37,124 bases of DNA, taken from Phlyctochytrium arcticum (taxonomy: Eukaryota > Chytridiomycota > Chytridiomycetes > Chytridiales > Chytridiaceae). Of the stretch, positions 19,563-30,921 are shown one piece after another; the first letter of the stretch is position 1, and the number at the start of each line of letters is the position of its first letter. Below the pieces are notes generated by a model. The model did no database searches. It was not told the origin of the DNA and saw nothing but the letters and a program-made list of their open reading frames with translations. A program made the translations under genes and the position numbers. The DNA lies in NCBI GenBank assembly GCA_025602905.1, contig JAHLKI010000071.1:1-37124 (forward strand), in the 5' to 3' direction.

Positions 19563-20767
19563 CAGGAATCTCACTGACAGATCGAGTGAGCCAAGGTGAG
19601 AACCTCTATAATTGGGCGCTCAGGAGGTGCTGCTTGAGGGCCGACGGACGCGTTTTCCTTGATCTTTTACAACAGTGCAAAAATGTTGAAGATTGCCCCC
19701 ACAGAACTTTCAAAGAAACTCGAAATTGTTTGATCAGGCAACTTCCGAACATGCGGAATGCCCATATACACTTGGAGGGCCCACTTTGGCTCCTATCAGC
19801 GTCGCTCACTTGTCCTTCTGGATATAAATCTGAGCCAATTGTGCCAATTTAGCCCAATTTGGTCCATGGGAGTAATTTGCGGCCGCCAGCAGCAGACTTG
19901 GACGGTCGCAGGATTTCTGATCATAAGAGTACGGGTTTTCAGCTCTCAGATAGTGGAGTAATATTGCATATAGCGTTATGTTGCAGAAAGTGGTTATTTT
20001 AGCACAGTTCAGGTAAATTTTGTTCTTTTTCTTTTATGACAATCGGTTGCTACCTATTTTACTCAATTTTCATATATATTATGTTACTTCTTGAATGCAC
20101 GCAATACTCTTCCTTTTACTTTGTATCAGCTGGCTGCGGGGGTACCGGTGTACTGAATGAATCTTGGGTCTTGTCTCTCAGTCAGCCATGTTTTTATGGC
20201 GATCTTGATCTCGGACGTGGCAGTAGTAGAACGTCAAGAGAAAAAAGCACAATTTAAATCGATATTAATGATGCTCTACCCCTTATCAGATATAGTCACT
20301 CATTTGGGGATACTTATTTTTCTGTCCATTCTGTTCGACGTTTTTAGCATTCAACTCACCGACCCCGGCAAATTAATGTGAGTGGGTGGCTTTTGCCTGA
20401 TAGACTCCTCATGAAAAAATACAGAAGGCACTTATGGAACAGTATTCTTTGACCACAGTAGAGATACCCCATTTCCACATATCGGGCACGAGAATGTCAC
20501 ACCAAATTAACCGAACCTGAAATTCTAAAAATAGATACCACCCTGTTTGTTTAAACGGAATAAGCTAATCTATTCTAGGAGACACTTCGGCAATGTACGA
20601 CAAATGACTGAATTCGAGGGTATGAGTAGCTATTTTTCACAAAGTTTGATAATACTGTCGGATGAAATGTAACAAATCAAAAGCCAGATCTCTAAAAGTC
20701 AGGCAGCAGTTAAACATCTTGAACCAAGGAAGTTTTTTATCTACAAAAATTATCCAACCTTAACAAA
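19563..20767. other. Intergenic, no gene recognised
   Basis: About 1.2 kb, AT-rich towards the right. A plus-strand ORF of 102 codons (19544-19852) contains coding-like stretches (GRVFLDLLQQCKNVEDCPH) but has no partner exon or known family. ORFs at 20036-20381 look like translated AT-rich sequence. The last few hundred bases upstream of 20768 should contain the kinase promoter. Confidence 0.45.
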
Positions 20768-22773
20768 ATGCTGGATCTGCCCGTACCAGCGGCATTGGCC
20801 GATTCTCAAAAGCAAGCAAATCTGATTCGGAAAAACTCTTTTCAAGAAAAGCTTGGGGCACTGCGCGGTGCGCTGGGACGAAAACGTTCACTTAACAATC
20901 TGGTGCCGAATCAAAATGAGCAAGGTGCGATCGAAGATACGCCGGCAAGTACTTCAACAACCTACTCGACGACGTCCAAACAATCATCATACGTCGCGAC
21001 TTCAACTACCCTTCCCCCATTGATTGCCATGAAACGGTCGAAGAGTGACATGCGTGTCTCCGACGCTGACGCAAACGGTGGTCAAAAGTCACAGCTAATG
21101 CCCCCAACTCTAGTCAGTGTCAAACGCTCAAACAGCACCGGAAAAGGTTCTGTTCGTGAAAAGAATCCCAACTCCGGCGATTTAGTTGTTATGGATGTCG
21201 ATGAGCCCTCTACACCTACTGAGAGTGCAAAGTCCGGCATTCTCAACCGACCAAAGTCAGGACTTAGTAAGAATAAAGGAAAGCACTTGTCCATGCCAAC
21301 TGGCTTGCAGGTACCCCTGGACGTACGCATCGTGAAGTCATCCCAGCATATTGCGCAGCCAATTTACGAGGATTCTGCCTCCCAAGAGGCCCTTGACCAG
21401 TTAGCCGATCTCAAACTGTGCAGTCCCAATTCTACACAAGGCAACATTTCTGTTAGCTCAAGCGCAGACAACCTTGGAGCATTTCACAACAATTCTCAGG
21501 TTACGGCGCAGCTGATTGCCAAGCAAGCCAAATCCCTTCCCAAGATCAGTACGTTGTTCACGAAAATTCCCAAGAAAACAAGGGCATCAAGTGCTACGCC
21601 TGGAGGAGAGACAAATCTCGTGTCTCCCGTATCACCTCTTACGAGCAACAATCAGCTCCACAGCGGGCAACGCAAGGGCGCCCTCTCCGCATTTGAGATA
21701 TCCCCAGCGACCACTGCTCCTGGCTTGCACAGGGAATATCACTTGGACGATTTCAACATTGTGAAGCGTGTAGGCAAAGGAGGGTTTGCCAATGTCTTTT
21801 TGGTTCGATTGAAGCATTCCACTGGACGTTACTACGCTCTGAAGGCCATCAAGAAGCACGATGTTGTAAAGTTGAAGCAGGAAAAACAGATTCTGAACGA
21901 GAAAAACATTCTCAAGAGTATTACCCATCCGTTCATCGTAGAGCTCTATCACACCTTTCAAAACGTGACTTATCTGTTTATGACCATGGAGTACGTAGCT
22001 GGTGGAGATCTATTTTCTTACCTACGAAAGACTCAGGTTTGGAAAGCAACGGTTCTACACATAAAGCCTCTGCTCATTTCCTTTCATATTAGCGTTTCGC
22101 GGAGGAAGACGCTCGTTTTTATGTTTCGGAAGTACTCATTGCTCTGGAATATCTGCATGGCCATCAAATCGTCTATCGGGACCTGAAACCTGAAAACATA
22201 CTTTTAGACACTACTGGTCACACCAAACTCGCAGATTTTGGTTTCGCCAAAATTGTTCCCAAAACTACGCAATCCTTCTGCGGAACGCCTGACTACATCG
22301 CTGCAGAGATTGTGGCAAACAAACCATACAACAAGGCCGTCGATTGGTGGTCACTCGGGGTCCTAATTTTCGAGCTCATTTCCGGAAAAACGCCTTTCGG
22401 AGACGAATCGTCGGAAAAGATCTACGAGAATATCCAATTGTGTAGGATCAAATGGCAGCCTTTGGTGAAAGGCCCTGCTAAAGCCTTGGTGAAACGGTTG
22501 CTGGATCTGGATGTTGACCGACGGCTAGGATCGCTCGCAGATGGTGCCGAAATCAAACAACATCCTTGGTTCAAGCCAGTACCATGGCGCAAAACCGAAC
22601 TTCGTCAAACCACTCCTCCCTTTGTTCCCGCCGTGGATGCCCCAGAAATTATTGAGCGAGACCGTACCGCGCGAGGTCGGGCTGAGGACTACATGGAGCT
22701 CCTAAAAAATGCCAATGGTCCCAACGGCTACTTGAGCTCCGACCCGTATACCGAGCATTTTAAGAACTTCTAG
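20768..22773 (+). CDS. AGC kinase, PKA/PRKX-like catalytic subunit with long N-terminal extension
   Basis: Exons 20768-22036 and 22093-22773 give 649 residues. Residues 1-320 are Ser-rich and disordered, with basophilic sites of the RxxS type (LIRKNSF, RKRSLN, MKRSKSD, VKRSNST). The kinase domain starts near 326: glycine loop GKGGFANV, Lys359 in YALKAIKK, VKLKQEKQILNEKNIL (typical of PKA), catalytic YRDLKPEN with Asp453, DFGFAK, and the large-lobe motif AVDWWSLGVLIFE. The C-terminus is FKNF, the PKA/PRKX hydrophobic motif that ends at the second Phe. These place it with cAMP-dependent kinases, not PKC or S6K. Two departures: the activation-loop phosphosite equivalent to Thr197 is Ser484 (TQSFCGTPDY), and the APE motif reads AAE. 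In fungi PKA controls growth, nutrient sensing and morphogenesis. It is followed at 157 bp by ZC2HC1 on the same strand. Confidence 0.9.
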
Positions 22774-22930
22774 TTATAGAAAAACCTTTCGAATTTTTGT
22801 TGCATAGTGACATCCATACCCCATTAATACACGCGTTTTTATCATTACGTCAGCAGCACCGACGCGTGTCAAATCGCGTGCTGCCAGGCCTCTTTTGTTA
22901 TGGGTGATTCGGCATAGTTTAAATGCAGAT

Positions 22931-24668
22931 ATGATGACTATTCCAGATATCAAAACCTTGAGTAGCACGCACAGGCCCTACGACGGGCCGGTCAAATCAC
23001 AAAGTGCTCCTAGTTCCGCTTCAAATCAGCGATTGTGCCATGTATGCGGCTCAACCTTTGCCAAAGCTACGCTACCGGCTCACCAAAGGAAGTATGTGCG
23101 GAAAAGTAATATATAACCGACGCACCATGTCTAATTTTGGTCGCAATCGTAGCTGTGTTAAGAAGAGAGTACAAACCAATGATCGGTACGGCAGATCTGG
23201 GCTGGCTTCCTCTGCGGCTGCGAATGGAAGGACGTCTGTTTACCCTTGCACCAATTGTGAGCTTCTGAGCCGTGACCGGGTTTCTGATACATCAACTGAC
23301 TGTATTCATAGGTATGGAGCGCATCCCGCACCACAAGCTGTCCGAACATTTGCGGACATGTCGGGGAACACAGGCTCGCTCTGCAACTGCATATGAATAT
23401 ACCAGAAAACCCATCAATACCGAAACTGAATCATACGATTATCGGCAACAGTCGAATGTATCTCCATCGCGGGATACGGTGTTAAAAAGAACCAATCAAG
23501 CACTGCAGCGGCATCTGGAACAGGAAGCACACATGCCGGGTCTACGGGCAAGGGATGATCAATCTGCGGGTTTTGCATCGGATGAGAATTACGGAGCAAC
23601 GTTTAGCTCTCACTACAGTGTGGCCGGATCGCGAGCAGCGGCCGCTGCAGAGCGACCGCAATCAAGTTCTAATCGTTTTGTTCCAAAACGCTCAGTGAAC
23701 CAGAGCAATATGGCACAGATTGCTCCGAGTGGGCAGCGCGAGCAAGATTATAGGGATGCCCGCCATCAACCCGAGAGAGCGGGTAATAGTCATGCCCAAA
23801 ATAATGGTTTGGACTTTGACCCGTCTGGAGACAGCCTGCCAAACGCATCATGGGCGGCTGGGTCACCCGTGGACCAGACAGATGCATACTTCTTTGAAGA
23901 CGATCAAATTGAGGTGCCCGCGGATTCAGAGAGGATGCCTTGCCCCACCTGTGGTAGAAAATTTATTGAGAAAAGTCGCCTGGTAGGTTGTTGGGTACCA
24001 TAACGGCACAGAAGTAGCCCTAAAAAGTGCTCATAGGAGAAACACATGAGCGCTTGCGCCAAAAGTCAGAGACCGCGAAAAACGTTTGATGCGAGCAAGG
24101 CTCGCGTGAAGGGCACAGAGCTGGAGAAATACGCTGTTCGCTCAAAAACCGAGATGGGGGGTACGGGCAAAAATGCCAAGGTACTTTTCACGATTTGCCT
24201 TACCAAGACCCCCAAAACTTTTCACTGATGCATCAACATTAGGTGTTTACCCATGAAAATGCCCCCATTCCTGCCCAAAAAAACAATTGGCGGGTGAAGA
24301 GGGAGAAATTCATCCAAATGATTCGAGCTGCTCGGGAACCGCCAGAAGTCGTCAAACCGGGTAAAAACCGAAAGGGCGGCGCTGCTTCGAGTCAACGACC
24401 AACTCGGCCTGTTGTAGTGGCCAGTGAGCCAGACCCCGATCTCATACAATGTGAATACTGCAGTCGTCGGTTCAACAGTGACACAGCAGAGCGACATATA
24501 CCTTTCTGTCGAGACGCTAAGCAAAAGGTTCAGCACCGGGCTAATGGACGTCACAAAAAAGCTACAGGGCCAGCAAGTCCATCCAAGGAGGATATGCTTA
24601 AAAAGCGAACAGCTTACAAGCCCCCATTACCCAACAGTAAAAGCAGGTCATCTCCCGTCAAGTCTTAA
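22931..24668 (+). CDS. ZC2HC1-type multi zinc-finger protein
   Basis: Five exons (22931-23091, 23153-23256, 23312-23982, 24037-24180, 24243-24668) join to 502 codons, 501 residues. Four fingers of the C2HC/C2H2 kind used by ZC2HC1 proteins are visible: CHVCGSTFAKATLPAHQRNC near residue 40, CTNCMERIPHHKLSEHLRTC spanning exons 2-3, CPTCGRKFIEKSRLEKHMSAC across exons 3-4 (CPTC, then His and Cys), and CEYCSRRFNSDTAERHIPFC in exon 5. The linker with NNWRVKREKFIQMIRAAR is also characteristic of the family. Between fingers 2 and 3 lies a long polar segment. Function is poorly known; members occur widely in protists, animals and zoosporic fungi, and some animal relatives are linked to cilia or germ cells. 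An upstream in-frame ATG (22895) exists but adds residues unlike the rest. Confidence 0.88.
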
Positions 24669-24704
24669 AAAGCATAGTAAACATACAAAATACTGCCTAC
24701 TTTC

Positions 24705-27413
24705 TCATCGCTTTCCCTTCTTCTTCTTCTTGTTTACCGCGGGTGATGCCTGTGGTGCGGCCGGTTTCTCTACAATGGGGGCTTCGGCTGCGGTTTCTTT
24801 CTTCTCGACGCTGTACAAAAACAATGTATTTAGAGAATGGGTGTAGTGTTTTAAAGCCAATACATACCTCTCTCGTCCTTTGATATTGGCACTACCAGTA
24901 CTTCCTGTAACAAAATTTCAGCGTTTGGAGGAATCGAGGTCTTTCAAGAATCTCTTACCGATCCCGCCACCGGCCACAGCTGCTCCTTGAGGCCCCCTGC
25001 CAATATCCCGTCTGGATTTTCCCTTCTTCGCATACGATGAGCGGTCCCGTTTTGGCAGCCATCGTTCTGCGAGAACTGATTATGAGCCTATTCCTGATTT
25101 CAAGCAGATTGCAGTTGTCTTACCTGGGTCAGGAGTTGCCTCCGGATCATACTGTTTGGGTAGGATAGTCTTCCTCTTTCGTTTCTTGGCGTTCAAGGAA
25201 GTTTTTGGCTTTTGCTGTCTCAGGGTGGCTTTGAATGCCGCCAAAAGGTCCGAAACACTGGATTCTGTGGGCAGGGTGCTGGTATCATTGTCCAAATATG
25301 ACTGATACTGTTCGGCAAGCGGGATGTCAAATTCGGAATATGCGATGACCAGACCAGCGACAGCCTCCGTGTCCGTCGGGTCAATCTTCAAAAGTTGTTC
25401 ATAATCCGCAGCAGCCCCCCTGGGGTTGTTGTTCTTCAATTTGTAGGAGGCAAATTCCTTCAAAACACTTGGAATTTCCTTTACGAGACATGTTAGCTTG
25501 ATGCTGGCCAACGTCAAACCAGTCATGCATACACTTTTCCCCTTCCACACTTTTGTAGCTTCCTCAAGCAATTCAACGGCCTTCTCTGGAGAGCCGACCT
25601 TCCCGTACAGCCATACACGCAAAGCCACAAGACCTGGCTGATATTTCAATGAGTTCTCCGGGCCAGAAACAAGACTGTCAAGCGCGGAGATCGTGTCCGC
25701 AATCTTGTCGTCCAGAATCAACAGCTGAGCGCGTGCGAGATGAAGCTCGGGAGAATCTGGGTTTGCCAGGGTATATTCCTACAGAAGTTTGAGAATGAGG
25801 CTCAAAATGACATTGCGACAAGTTCTTACCTTGATTTCATCAAGTATCTTAGCTTTTGTTTGGTTCTCTTTTTGACTCGCTCCAACCAAAATCAAGTACG
25901 GAGTGCTTTCGCCAGGGAAATCTTTTAGAAGGGATCGGGCCTTGAGTCGAGCGTCTGTCGGCTACAGTAATTATGTTTTAGCGTCAAGGACCCCACTTAT
26001 GGGCGTAAATTAGGAACCTTTTTGAATTGCAGTGCGAGAGTGGCACCATTAATGGCAATTGTCTTCCTTTGGGTACGAGTCAACTTGTACTCCAAGTCCG
26101 GAGTCAAAGGGGTGGCCACCATTCCCACAACTTGCTGGCTAACGTCCTTGGTTGAAATGGACAACATATTGTTAGCGGCAACCAAACGAACGGCAGCATC
26201 GGCAGTTCTAGTTATCAAAGAAGTTAATGATTGGATTCATATAGCACATCTGGAAATACCATACTTTTTGTCCAATACTCCTTGGTAAAGCTTCAAAGCC
26301 CGGCTGGTGTGCCCGAGTAATTGGCAGACATATGCAAGCTGCAGCTCGATGGCAGCAAGTTCTGTCAAGATCTCTTCCTCAGTATACTCAGCGGCCGTTA
26401 GCGCTTGGCGACATTTGCCTAAACCATGGAAATGGTACAGATGAGTCCTTCATGCCCTCCTGAGGTGCTGCCACATGATATTGCGTACCTTCTGCTGCCT
26501 CTAGGAGCTTCTGCGCATCCTGCAACTTTCCTTCGGCAATAAAAATACATGCCTGGTTGTAGCAAGATTCATATGAGTCAATGGTTTCTGTGTTCATCTA
26601 GACTCTGAATTAGGAAATCTGCCATATTTGTCGCACATACTCTTAGGACTGACGGACCTGTTCCGGCAAAGTGACATTCTCGGTTGCCGCAGCAGCCTGA
26701 ATGGCAAGCTTGTTGGCAATGATTTCACTACGTTCGTCCTAATTGCTGCTCATTCAGATCGGATGTCAGATAGCAAGGTATGAGTCTGGTTCTTACCGCA
26801 TCCGCTTGATTTTGCAGACTGGAAAAGATTTCAAACCCTTGTTCAAAGCTTTCCGCACGGTATAGCTAAAAAGATCTGTTATGACATTGCCATTCACTAC
26901 AGCACGAAAGAATTCATCATCTTACGACTTGTCCTTCCAGATACGTCAAATAGCGACTCTGAGATTCGCCCAACTTGCCGTCCCGCTCAGAGCGGTATCG
27001 CTTAATCAACTCTAAGCACTCGTCCAACTGATGGGTGCGGTATAGACAGTATGCATGCTCGAGAATGAACTCTTGACGTATTTCGGGGGCAAGTAGTTTG
27101 TTATCCAGAGCCTTTAATGCCCGAGCATACTCTTCCGTGCTAATCAAGGCTACCACCTAGACAGACGTACGGTTTTAGCGAGATCGAGTTAATGATATCC
27201 GAATGCAGAGATCTACCTTTGCATGGGTCGCATCAGGATCACCAGGGGCCTTTTGCAAAACTAGGATAAGCAAAGTTTGAGATCAGTCATCCAGAATCGG
27301 AAAGAAACATCGCCCAAAGTACTTTGGTCGCTGATCTTGATGACATTGGCGGTATCCGATTCTTCGCAAGCCAGGGCCAGCTGCTCAAAGAGAGGCTCTA
27401 GTTTCAACGACAT
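24705..27413 (-). CDS. SRP72: Signal recognition particle subunit SRP72
   Basis: Thirteen exons (27323-27413, 27217-27260, 26926-27156, 26797-26865, 26658-26738, 26489-26597, 26265-26418, 26018-26207, 25830-25961, 25124-25778, 24959-25066, 24868-24904, 24705-24810) join to 669 codons. The 668-residue product is almost the size of human SRP72 (671). The first ~550 residues are TPR-like helical repeats that bind SRP68 (for example EEYARALKALDNKLL, YRTHQLDECLELIKRY, NQACIFIAEGKLQDAQKLL). The C-terminus has the SRP72 RNA-binding signature: a basic patch (AKKRKRKTILPKQYDP), TPDPERWLPKRDRSSY and GRGPQGAAV, followed by a Lys-rich tail. SRP72 with SRP68 binds 7SL RNA in the SRP, which targets nascent secretory proteins to the ER. 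Its stop is only 36 bp from that of the convergent zinc-finger gene. Confidence 0.95.
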
Positions 27414-27765
27414 GGTTTATCTAGTCGCAAGTAACGGTGGTTCGCCCGCTGTCAGAGTTTGAATTTGCAAGTCAAGCAAGCCACTCTTCAAGGTCATCAA
27501 CCGCTCCCATTGCATATACTCAGCTCCGACTCTACTCTACCAATATTTAACGTACATCCGAGAAATGCGAAAAGGGAAGGCAAACGCAAGTACATTCTTG
27601 TGCTATCCGATCGCACACCTTTAATTTCAAGTTTCTCTTGAAAATTTGGTATGTGCAAACAAGTTTCAAACAAAACAGCAAGATACTGAAAGCATACGAC
27701 AAACATCAAATTCAGTAAAGTAAAAGTCTATATAAAAAAACTCATATACAAAAGTCAGACTATTT

Positions 27766-30700
27766 CTAGTAATGTCCTGGCTGACCCGGTTGCTGCCCCG
27801 GTCGTCCTGGAACATGCCCATAATAACTCCCCCCACTCCCCAAACTCGTCTCACTTCCCATGCGCTGGAGCGGATATGCTTCAGCATTGCCAAATTGAGG
27901 ATGAAAGTAAGGCTTTGGTCCGCCAATCAGGGTAGAGACGGTGGATGCGTTGGCGCGAGAGTCGTAGAGGGGAGCTGCGTTGTACTGATGACTCTGCTGG
28001 TGGTGGGGGAGTAAATGTCCGTGGGAAGAAGAGGATTCTTGAGAGCCGATGGTGGATTGAGAAGGTGTCGTGTGGAGAACTTTGCCTTTGGCGATATTAC
28101 GTCTCCAGGCCCGTTCGTACTCTTCCCATCGCTTCAACGATACTTTTGATCCGTCAAACATGCCCTTGTCGTCTCCGTGTCCTCCACCACCCTTGGTTTC
28201 GCCCGTGACTTGCCGGGTAGCACCCCAACTGAAATCGTCGAAATGCCAAAACGCGTACAGGGGAAGCACGAAATTCCAAATGGGTAAGGCGAGAATGTAG
28301 ACCATCATCCAGAGAATATAGATGGGGCGTTTGAAGCTCAACAGGACAATCATGACGGGGAAAAAGATGACAAACAGGAGGGTGCCAATGTTGATCAATT
28401 GGCCGGATTGCATAGGTTTCCCGAGGTTGCGGATGAGTTCGTTGATGAGCAGGTAGAGGGTGGAGACGATGGAGGCGGGGAGGACGGCGGTGGATATCAA
28501 GTCTAGCAACACAATAAATTGCATCGAGAAGCAAAACGTGCCACAAAGGTTATTAACCAATGTCAGTTCCATCAGATTGTGAATCGTTGAATTGATCCAG
28601 CGGCGACGTTGGGACAAGAGGGTGGCGAAATCATCCGGTACGACAGTTTTGCAGACTGCTTGGGGTATAAACACCATTTTCCGGTTGGGAAACGTTTTAA
28701 GCATCATGGTGGTCAGGAAACGGTCTTCGCCCAGGAGGAGCAAATTCTTTTGATGAAGGGTGTCGACGTCGTTGGTAGAGTAGGTTTCGACCACGTCCGG
28801 ATTGGCAAGAACAGGGACCCAGTCGTTTTCCTTGCGTGCTTTGATTCGGTACATGCAGAAACATCCGGGAAGACAAGTCACACCACCAAACACGGATTCA
28901 AAGGCTTTTCCCAAATGATGTGAGATGTAGTATTCAAATACTTGTATCATGGTGACCCAAGACTGAGTCTTGTTGGCTATTCGGGTTTCCCCGCACAGTC
29001 CCATGATGGATTGGTCGTTGATCATGGCGTTGATCATGAGTCGCAGCGAGTTGGGCCGAACCTTGGTATCGGCGTCAACCATCAGCACGATTTCGAAATA
29101 ATCCGGGGTAACGTGCATCAAATGGTGAAGTTTGCGAAACAGGTCGAAATCGAGGGGCGTCATTCGGTCATTCAGCAACACGCGAGTGAAGAAATTCATC
29201 AAAATGAGTTGGGAGTCGCGTTTACCACGGTTGCCCGGTTTCGCTTCTGAAGCTTCTTCAGGGGTTCCGCATTTGATAACGAGAACGGTCGGGACACGGT
29301 GGCCTGCATGCACGAAATGGCCCACATAGACTCGGGCCATGTTGTGTTGTTTTGAACCAGAGGCAACGGCAATGTATGAATATGGTTTTGGATTATCCCC
29401 AAAAGTCTCGTCAATCTCAATCATGTCGAGAAGCAGATCCGGCGTTGATTTTGGCTCGCCTTTCCCCGTAATCAAGCCATCCGCGACAATGAATAAGACT
29501 TTGCGCGAGTCTGTGTAGTCGGTTGCGGCGAGTGACTCGATGGTAGTGCGGAGCGAGGCTTGGCCTTCAGAGTAGCAAGTAACCAGCATGACGGTGTACA
29601 GATCGAGACCGATTTCGTGCGGTTTGATCATGACATTGGGATTGCGCTTCTTTTCACTGTCCACAAAAGCCTTGGGGTTCGTTTCGGATCCTGCCGCAAT
29701 GGGACTGTCGCCGAGATATTGGGGAGTCTGGGCCAACCGACGCGAAAGCAGCCAGTCAAAGAGGACTGCCATGACAAAGCGGGACATGAGTACGCTCAGA
29801 ACAATAAAGGCGACAATGATAGAGAATAAGTTGGCGAGGATACAGCTAGTTGCCTGTTCGGCAATCCGGCCGGCACGATACCGATTGATCAGGCAATCCA
29901 TAGCATCTCCATTCATACCAAATTCGGCTCGGGAATACAAGGCTCGAGTGCCATCATTACGGAGCGCGATTTGATGGAGGAGGCGATCAACCGTGTTATT
30001 CTTGCCGGGCAAATTTGGCTGAAGAGCAGTATAGTCAAAATACGGTTTCAGGTTGAGGACAATGTCCTTGACGACGATGAATTCGGATTGATCGATATCG
30101 TCCCAAGAAAAAGCCACGGTGGGATCAACGCGTTCACCACCATCCAGACGGTCAAAAGGAACAAGGTTTTCCGTCTTGATGTCGAGACAATTGGCCGACA
30201 GCTCACATTGCGATGCGACATTAGCAAATGCGTATTGGTCGGCATTCAGTCGCGCACATGAAGCTACTGCAGGTCGAGCAAACAGGTCAGACAGGTCGGC
30301 CCCGCCTTGCAGATTGCCAAAACGCGTTTTAGCCGAGTTGGTAGCATTTTTGATGTTGTACATGACTCCATTGATGGCAACCCCTCCAAAAGCATTGACA
30401 GGAACGGGGTCCAGGAATGTGGTGGGGCAGAGGAGTGGGTTAAGTCCAACAATGAAAAACATGACAAAGGCGCAGCAAAGAAATGAAATGAAGCAAAGGG
30501 CGACCTTTTCTCGCCAGGCCTGTTGAGGCCCTCGGCCCTTGATGTTGGCCCAGGAAAGACACATCCCTGGGCAGCAGCCGGTGACTGTGCGAGCAAAGCA
30601 GGTCCACGGGGAGAAGCGGGATTGCGGAAACTGATCGCTGCCCTGGGCATTGGGATTGGCGAGCATGCGACGGGTGGATTTCATGGTTTGTGAGCGGAGA

Positions 30701-30921
30701 AGGGGGTGGTTGACATGACGTTCGGGGCGGGACAGGGTTCCTCGGCGATTCAGGGTGTTGTTTTGTTGTTGTTGATGTGATTGGTGATGGTGAAAGTTTG
30801 TATTTGATCGTGATGGTTGGTGTTGGGTGCCAGTGCGGGCAAACATGCTCCTCCGAACATCGCTGTTTGCGCCATCCCCATTACCACCCACGAGGTCGTC
30901 ATCCACTGCCGAATGATACAT
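27766..30921 (-). CDS. Chitin synthase, division II, class IV-like
   Basis: A single-exon gene of 1,051 residues, unlike its intron-rich neighbours. The N-terminal ~100 residues are Gln/His/Asn-rich. Then come a Cys-rich segment ending CPGMCLSWANIKGRGPQQAW and membrane segments, as in Chs3-type enzymes, and a short region with FGGVAINGVMYNIKNA recalling the cytochrome-b5-like part of class IV. The GT2 catalytic domain has TCYSEGQASL, the metal-binding DAD (near residue 613), FGGVTCLPGCFCMYR, GEDRFLTTMML and the QRRRW motif (near residue 771). It is followed by further TM segments and a DDFSWG motif. The C-terminal tail is Ser/Gly/His-rich. It polymerises UDP-GlcNAc into cell-wall chitin at the plasma membrane. 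There is no myosin head or DEK_C domain, which excludes classes V and VII with motors. Class IV is inferred from these motifs. Confidence 0.95.
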   Translation of the reverse strand: MYHSAVDDDLVGGNGDGANSDVRRSMFARTGTQHQPSRSNTNFHHHQSHQQQQNNTLNRRGTLSRPERHVNHPLLRSQTMKSTRRMLANPNAQGSDQFPQSRFSPWTCFARTVTGCCPGMCLSWANIKGRGPQQAWREKVALCFISFLCCAFVMFFIVGLNPLLCPTTFLDPVPVNAFGGVAINGVMYNIKNATNSAKTRFGNLQGGADLSDLFARPAVASCARLNADQYAFANVASQCELSANCLDIKTENLVPFDRLDGGERVDPTVAFSWDDIDQSEFIVVKDIVLNLKPYFDYTALQPNLPGKNNTVDRLLHQIALRNDGTRALYSRAEFGMNGDAMDCLINRYRAGRIAEQATSCILANLFSIIVAFIVLSVLMSRFVMAVLFDWLLSRRLAQTPQYLGDSPIAAGSETNPKAFVDSEKKRNPNVMIKPHEIGLDLYTVMLVTCYSEGQASLRTTIESLAATDYTDSRKVLFIVADGLITGKGEPKSTPDLLLDMIEIDETFGDNPKPYSYIAVASGSKQHNMARVYVGHFVHAGHRVPTVLVIKCGTPEEASEAKPGNRGKRDSQLILMNFFTRVLLNDRMTPLDFDLFRKLHHLMHVTPDYFEIVLMVDADTKVRPNSLRLMINAMINDQSIMGLCGETRIANKTQSWVTMIQVFEYYISHHLGKAFESVFGGVTCLPGCFCMYRIKARKENDWVPVLANPDVVETYSTNDVDTLHQKNLLLLGEDRFLTTMMLKTFPNRKMVFIPQAVCKTVVPDDFATLLSQRRRWINSTIHNLMELTLVNNLCGTFCFSMQFIVLLDLISTAVLPASIVSTLYLLINELIRNLGKPMQSGQLINIGTLLFVIFFPVMIVLLSFKRPIYILWMMVYILALPIWNFVLPLYAFWHFDDFSWGATRQVTGETKGGGGHGDDKGMFDGSKVSLKRWEEYERAWRRNIAKGKVLHTTPSQSTIGSQESSSSHGHLLPHHQQSHQYNAAPLYDSRANASTVSTLIGGPKPYFHPQFGNAEAYPLQRMGSETSLGSGGSYYGHVPGRPGQQPGQPGHY

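Noticed and set aside
16200..20760. A transposable element or provirus
   Set aside because: No reverse transcriptase, transposase or integrase motif, terminal repeat or target-site duplication was found. The repeats present are short tandem duplications of a local gene.
27772..30526. Several plus-strand ORFs of 65-135 codons
   Set aside because: They are antisense to the chitin synthase coding sequence, lack family features and do not link by splice sites.
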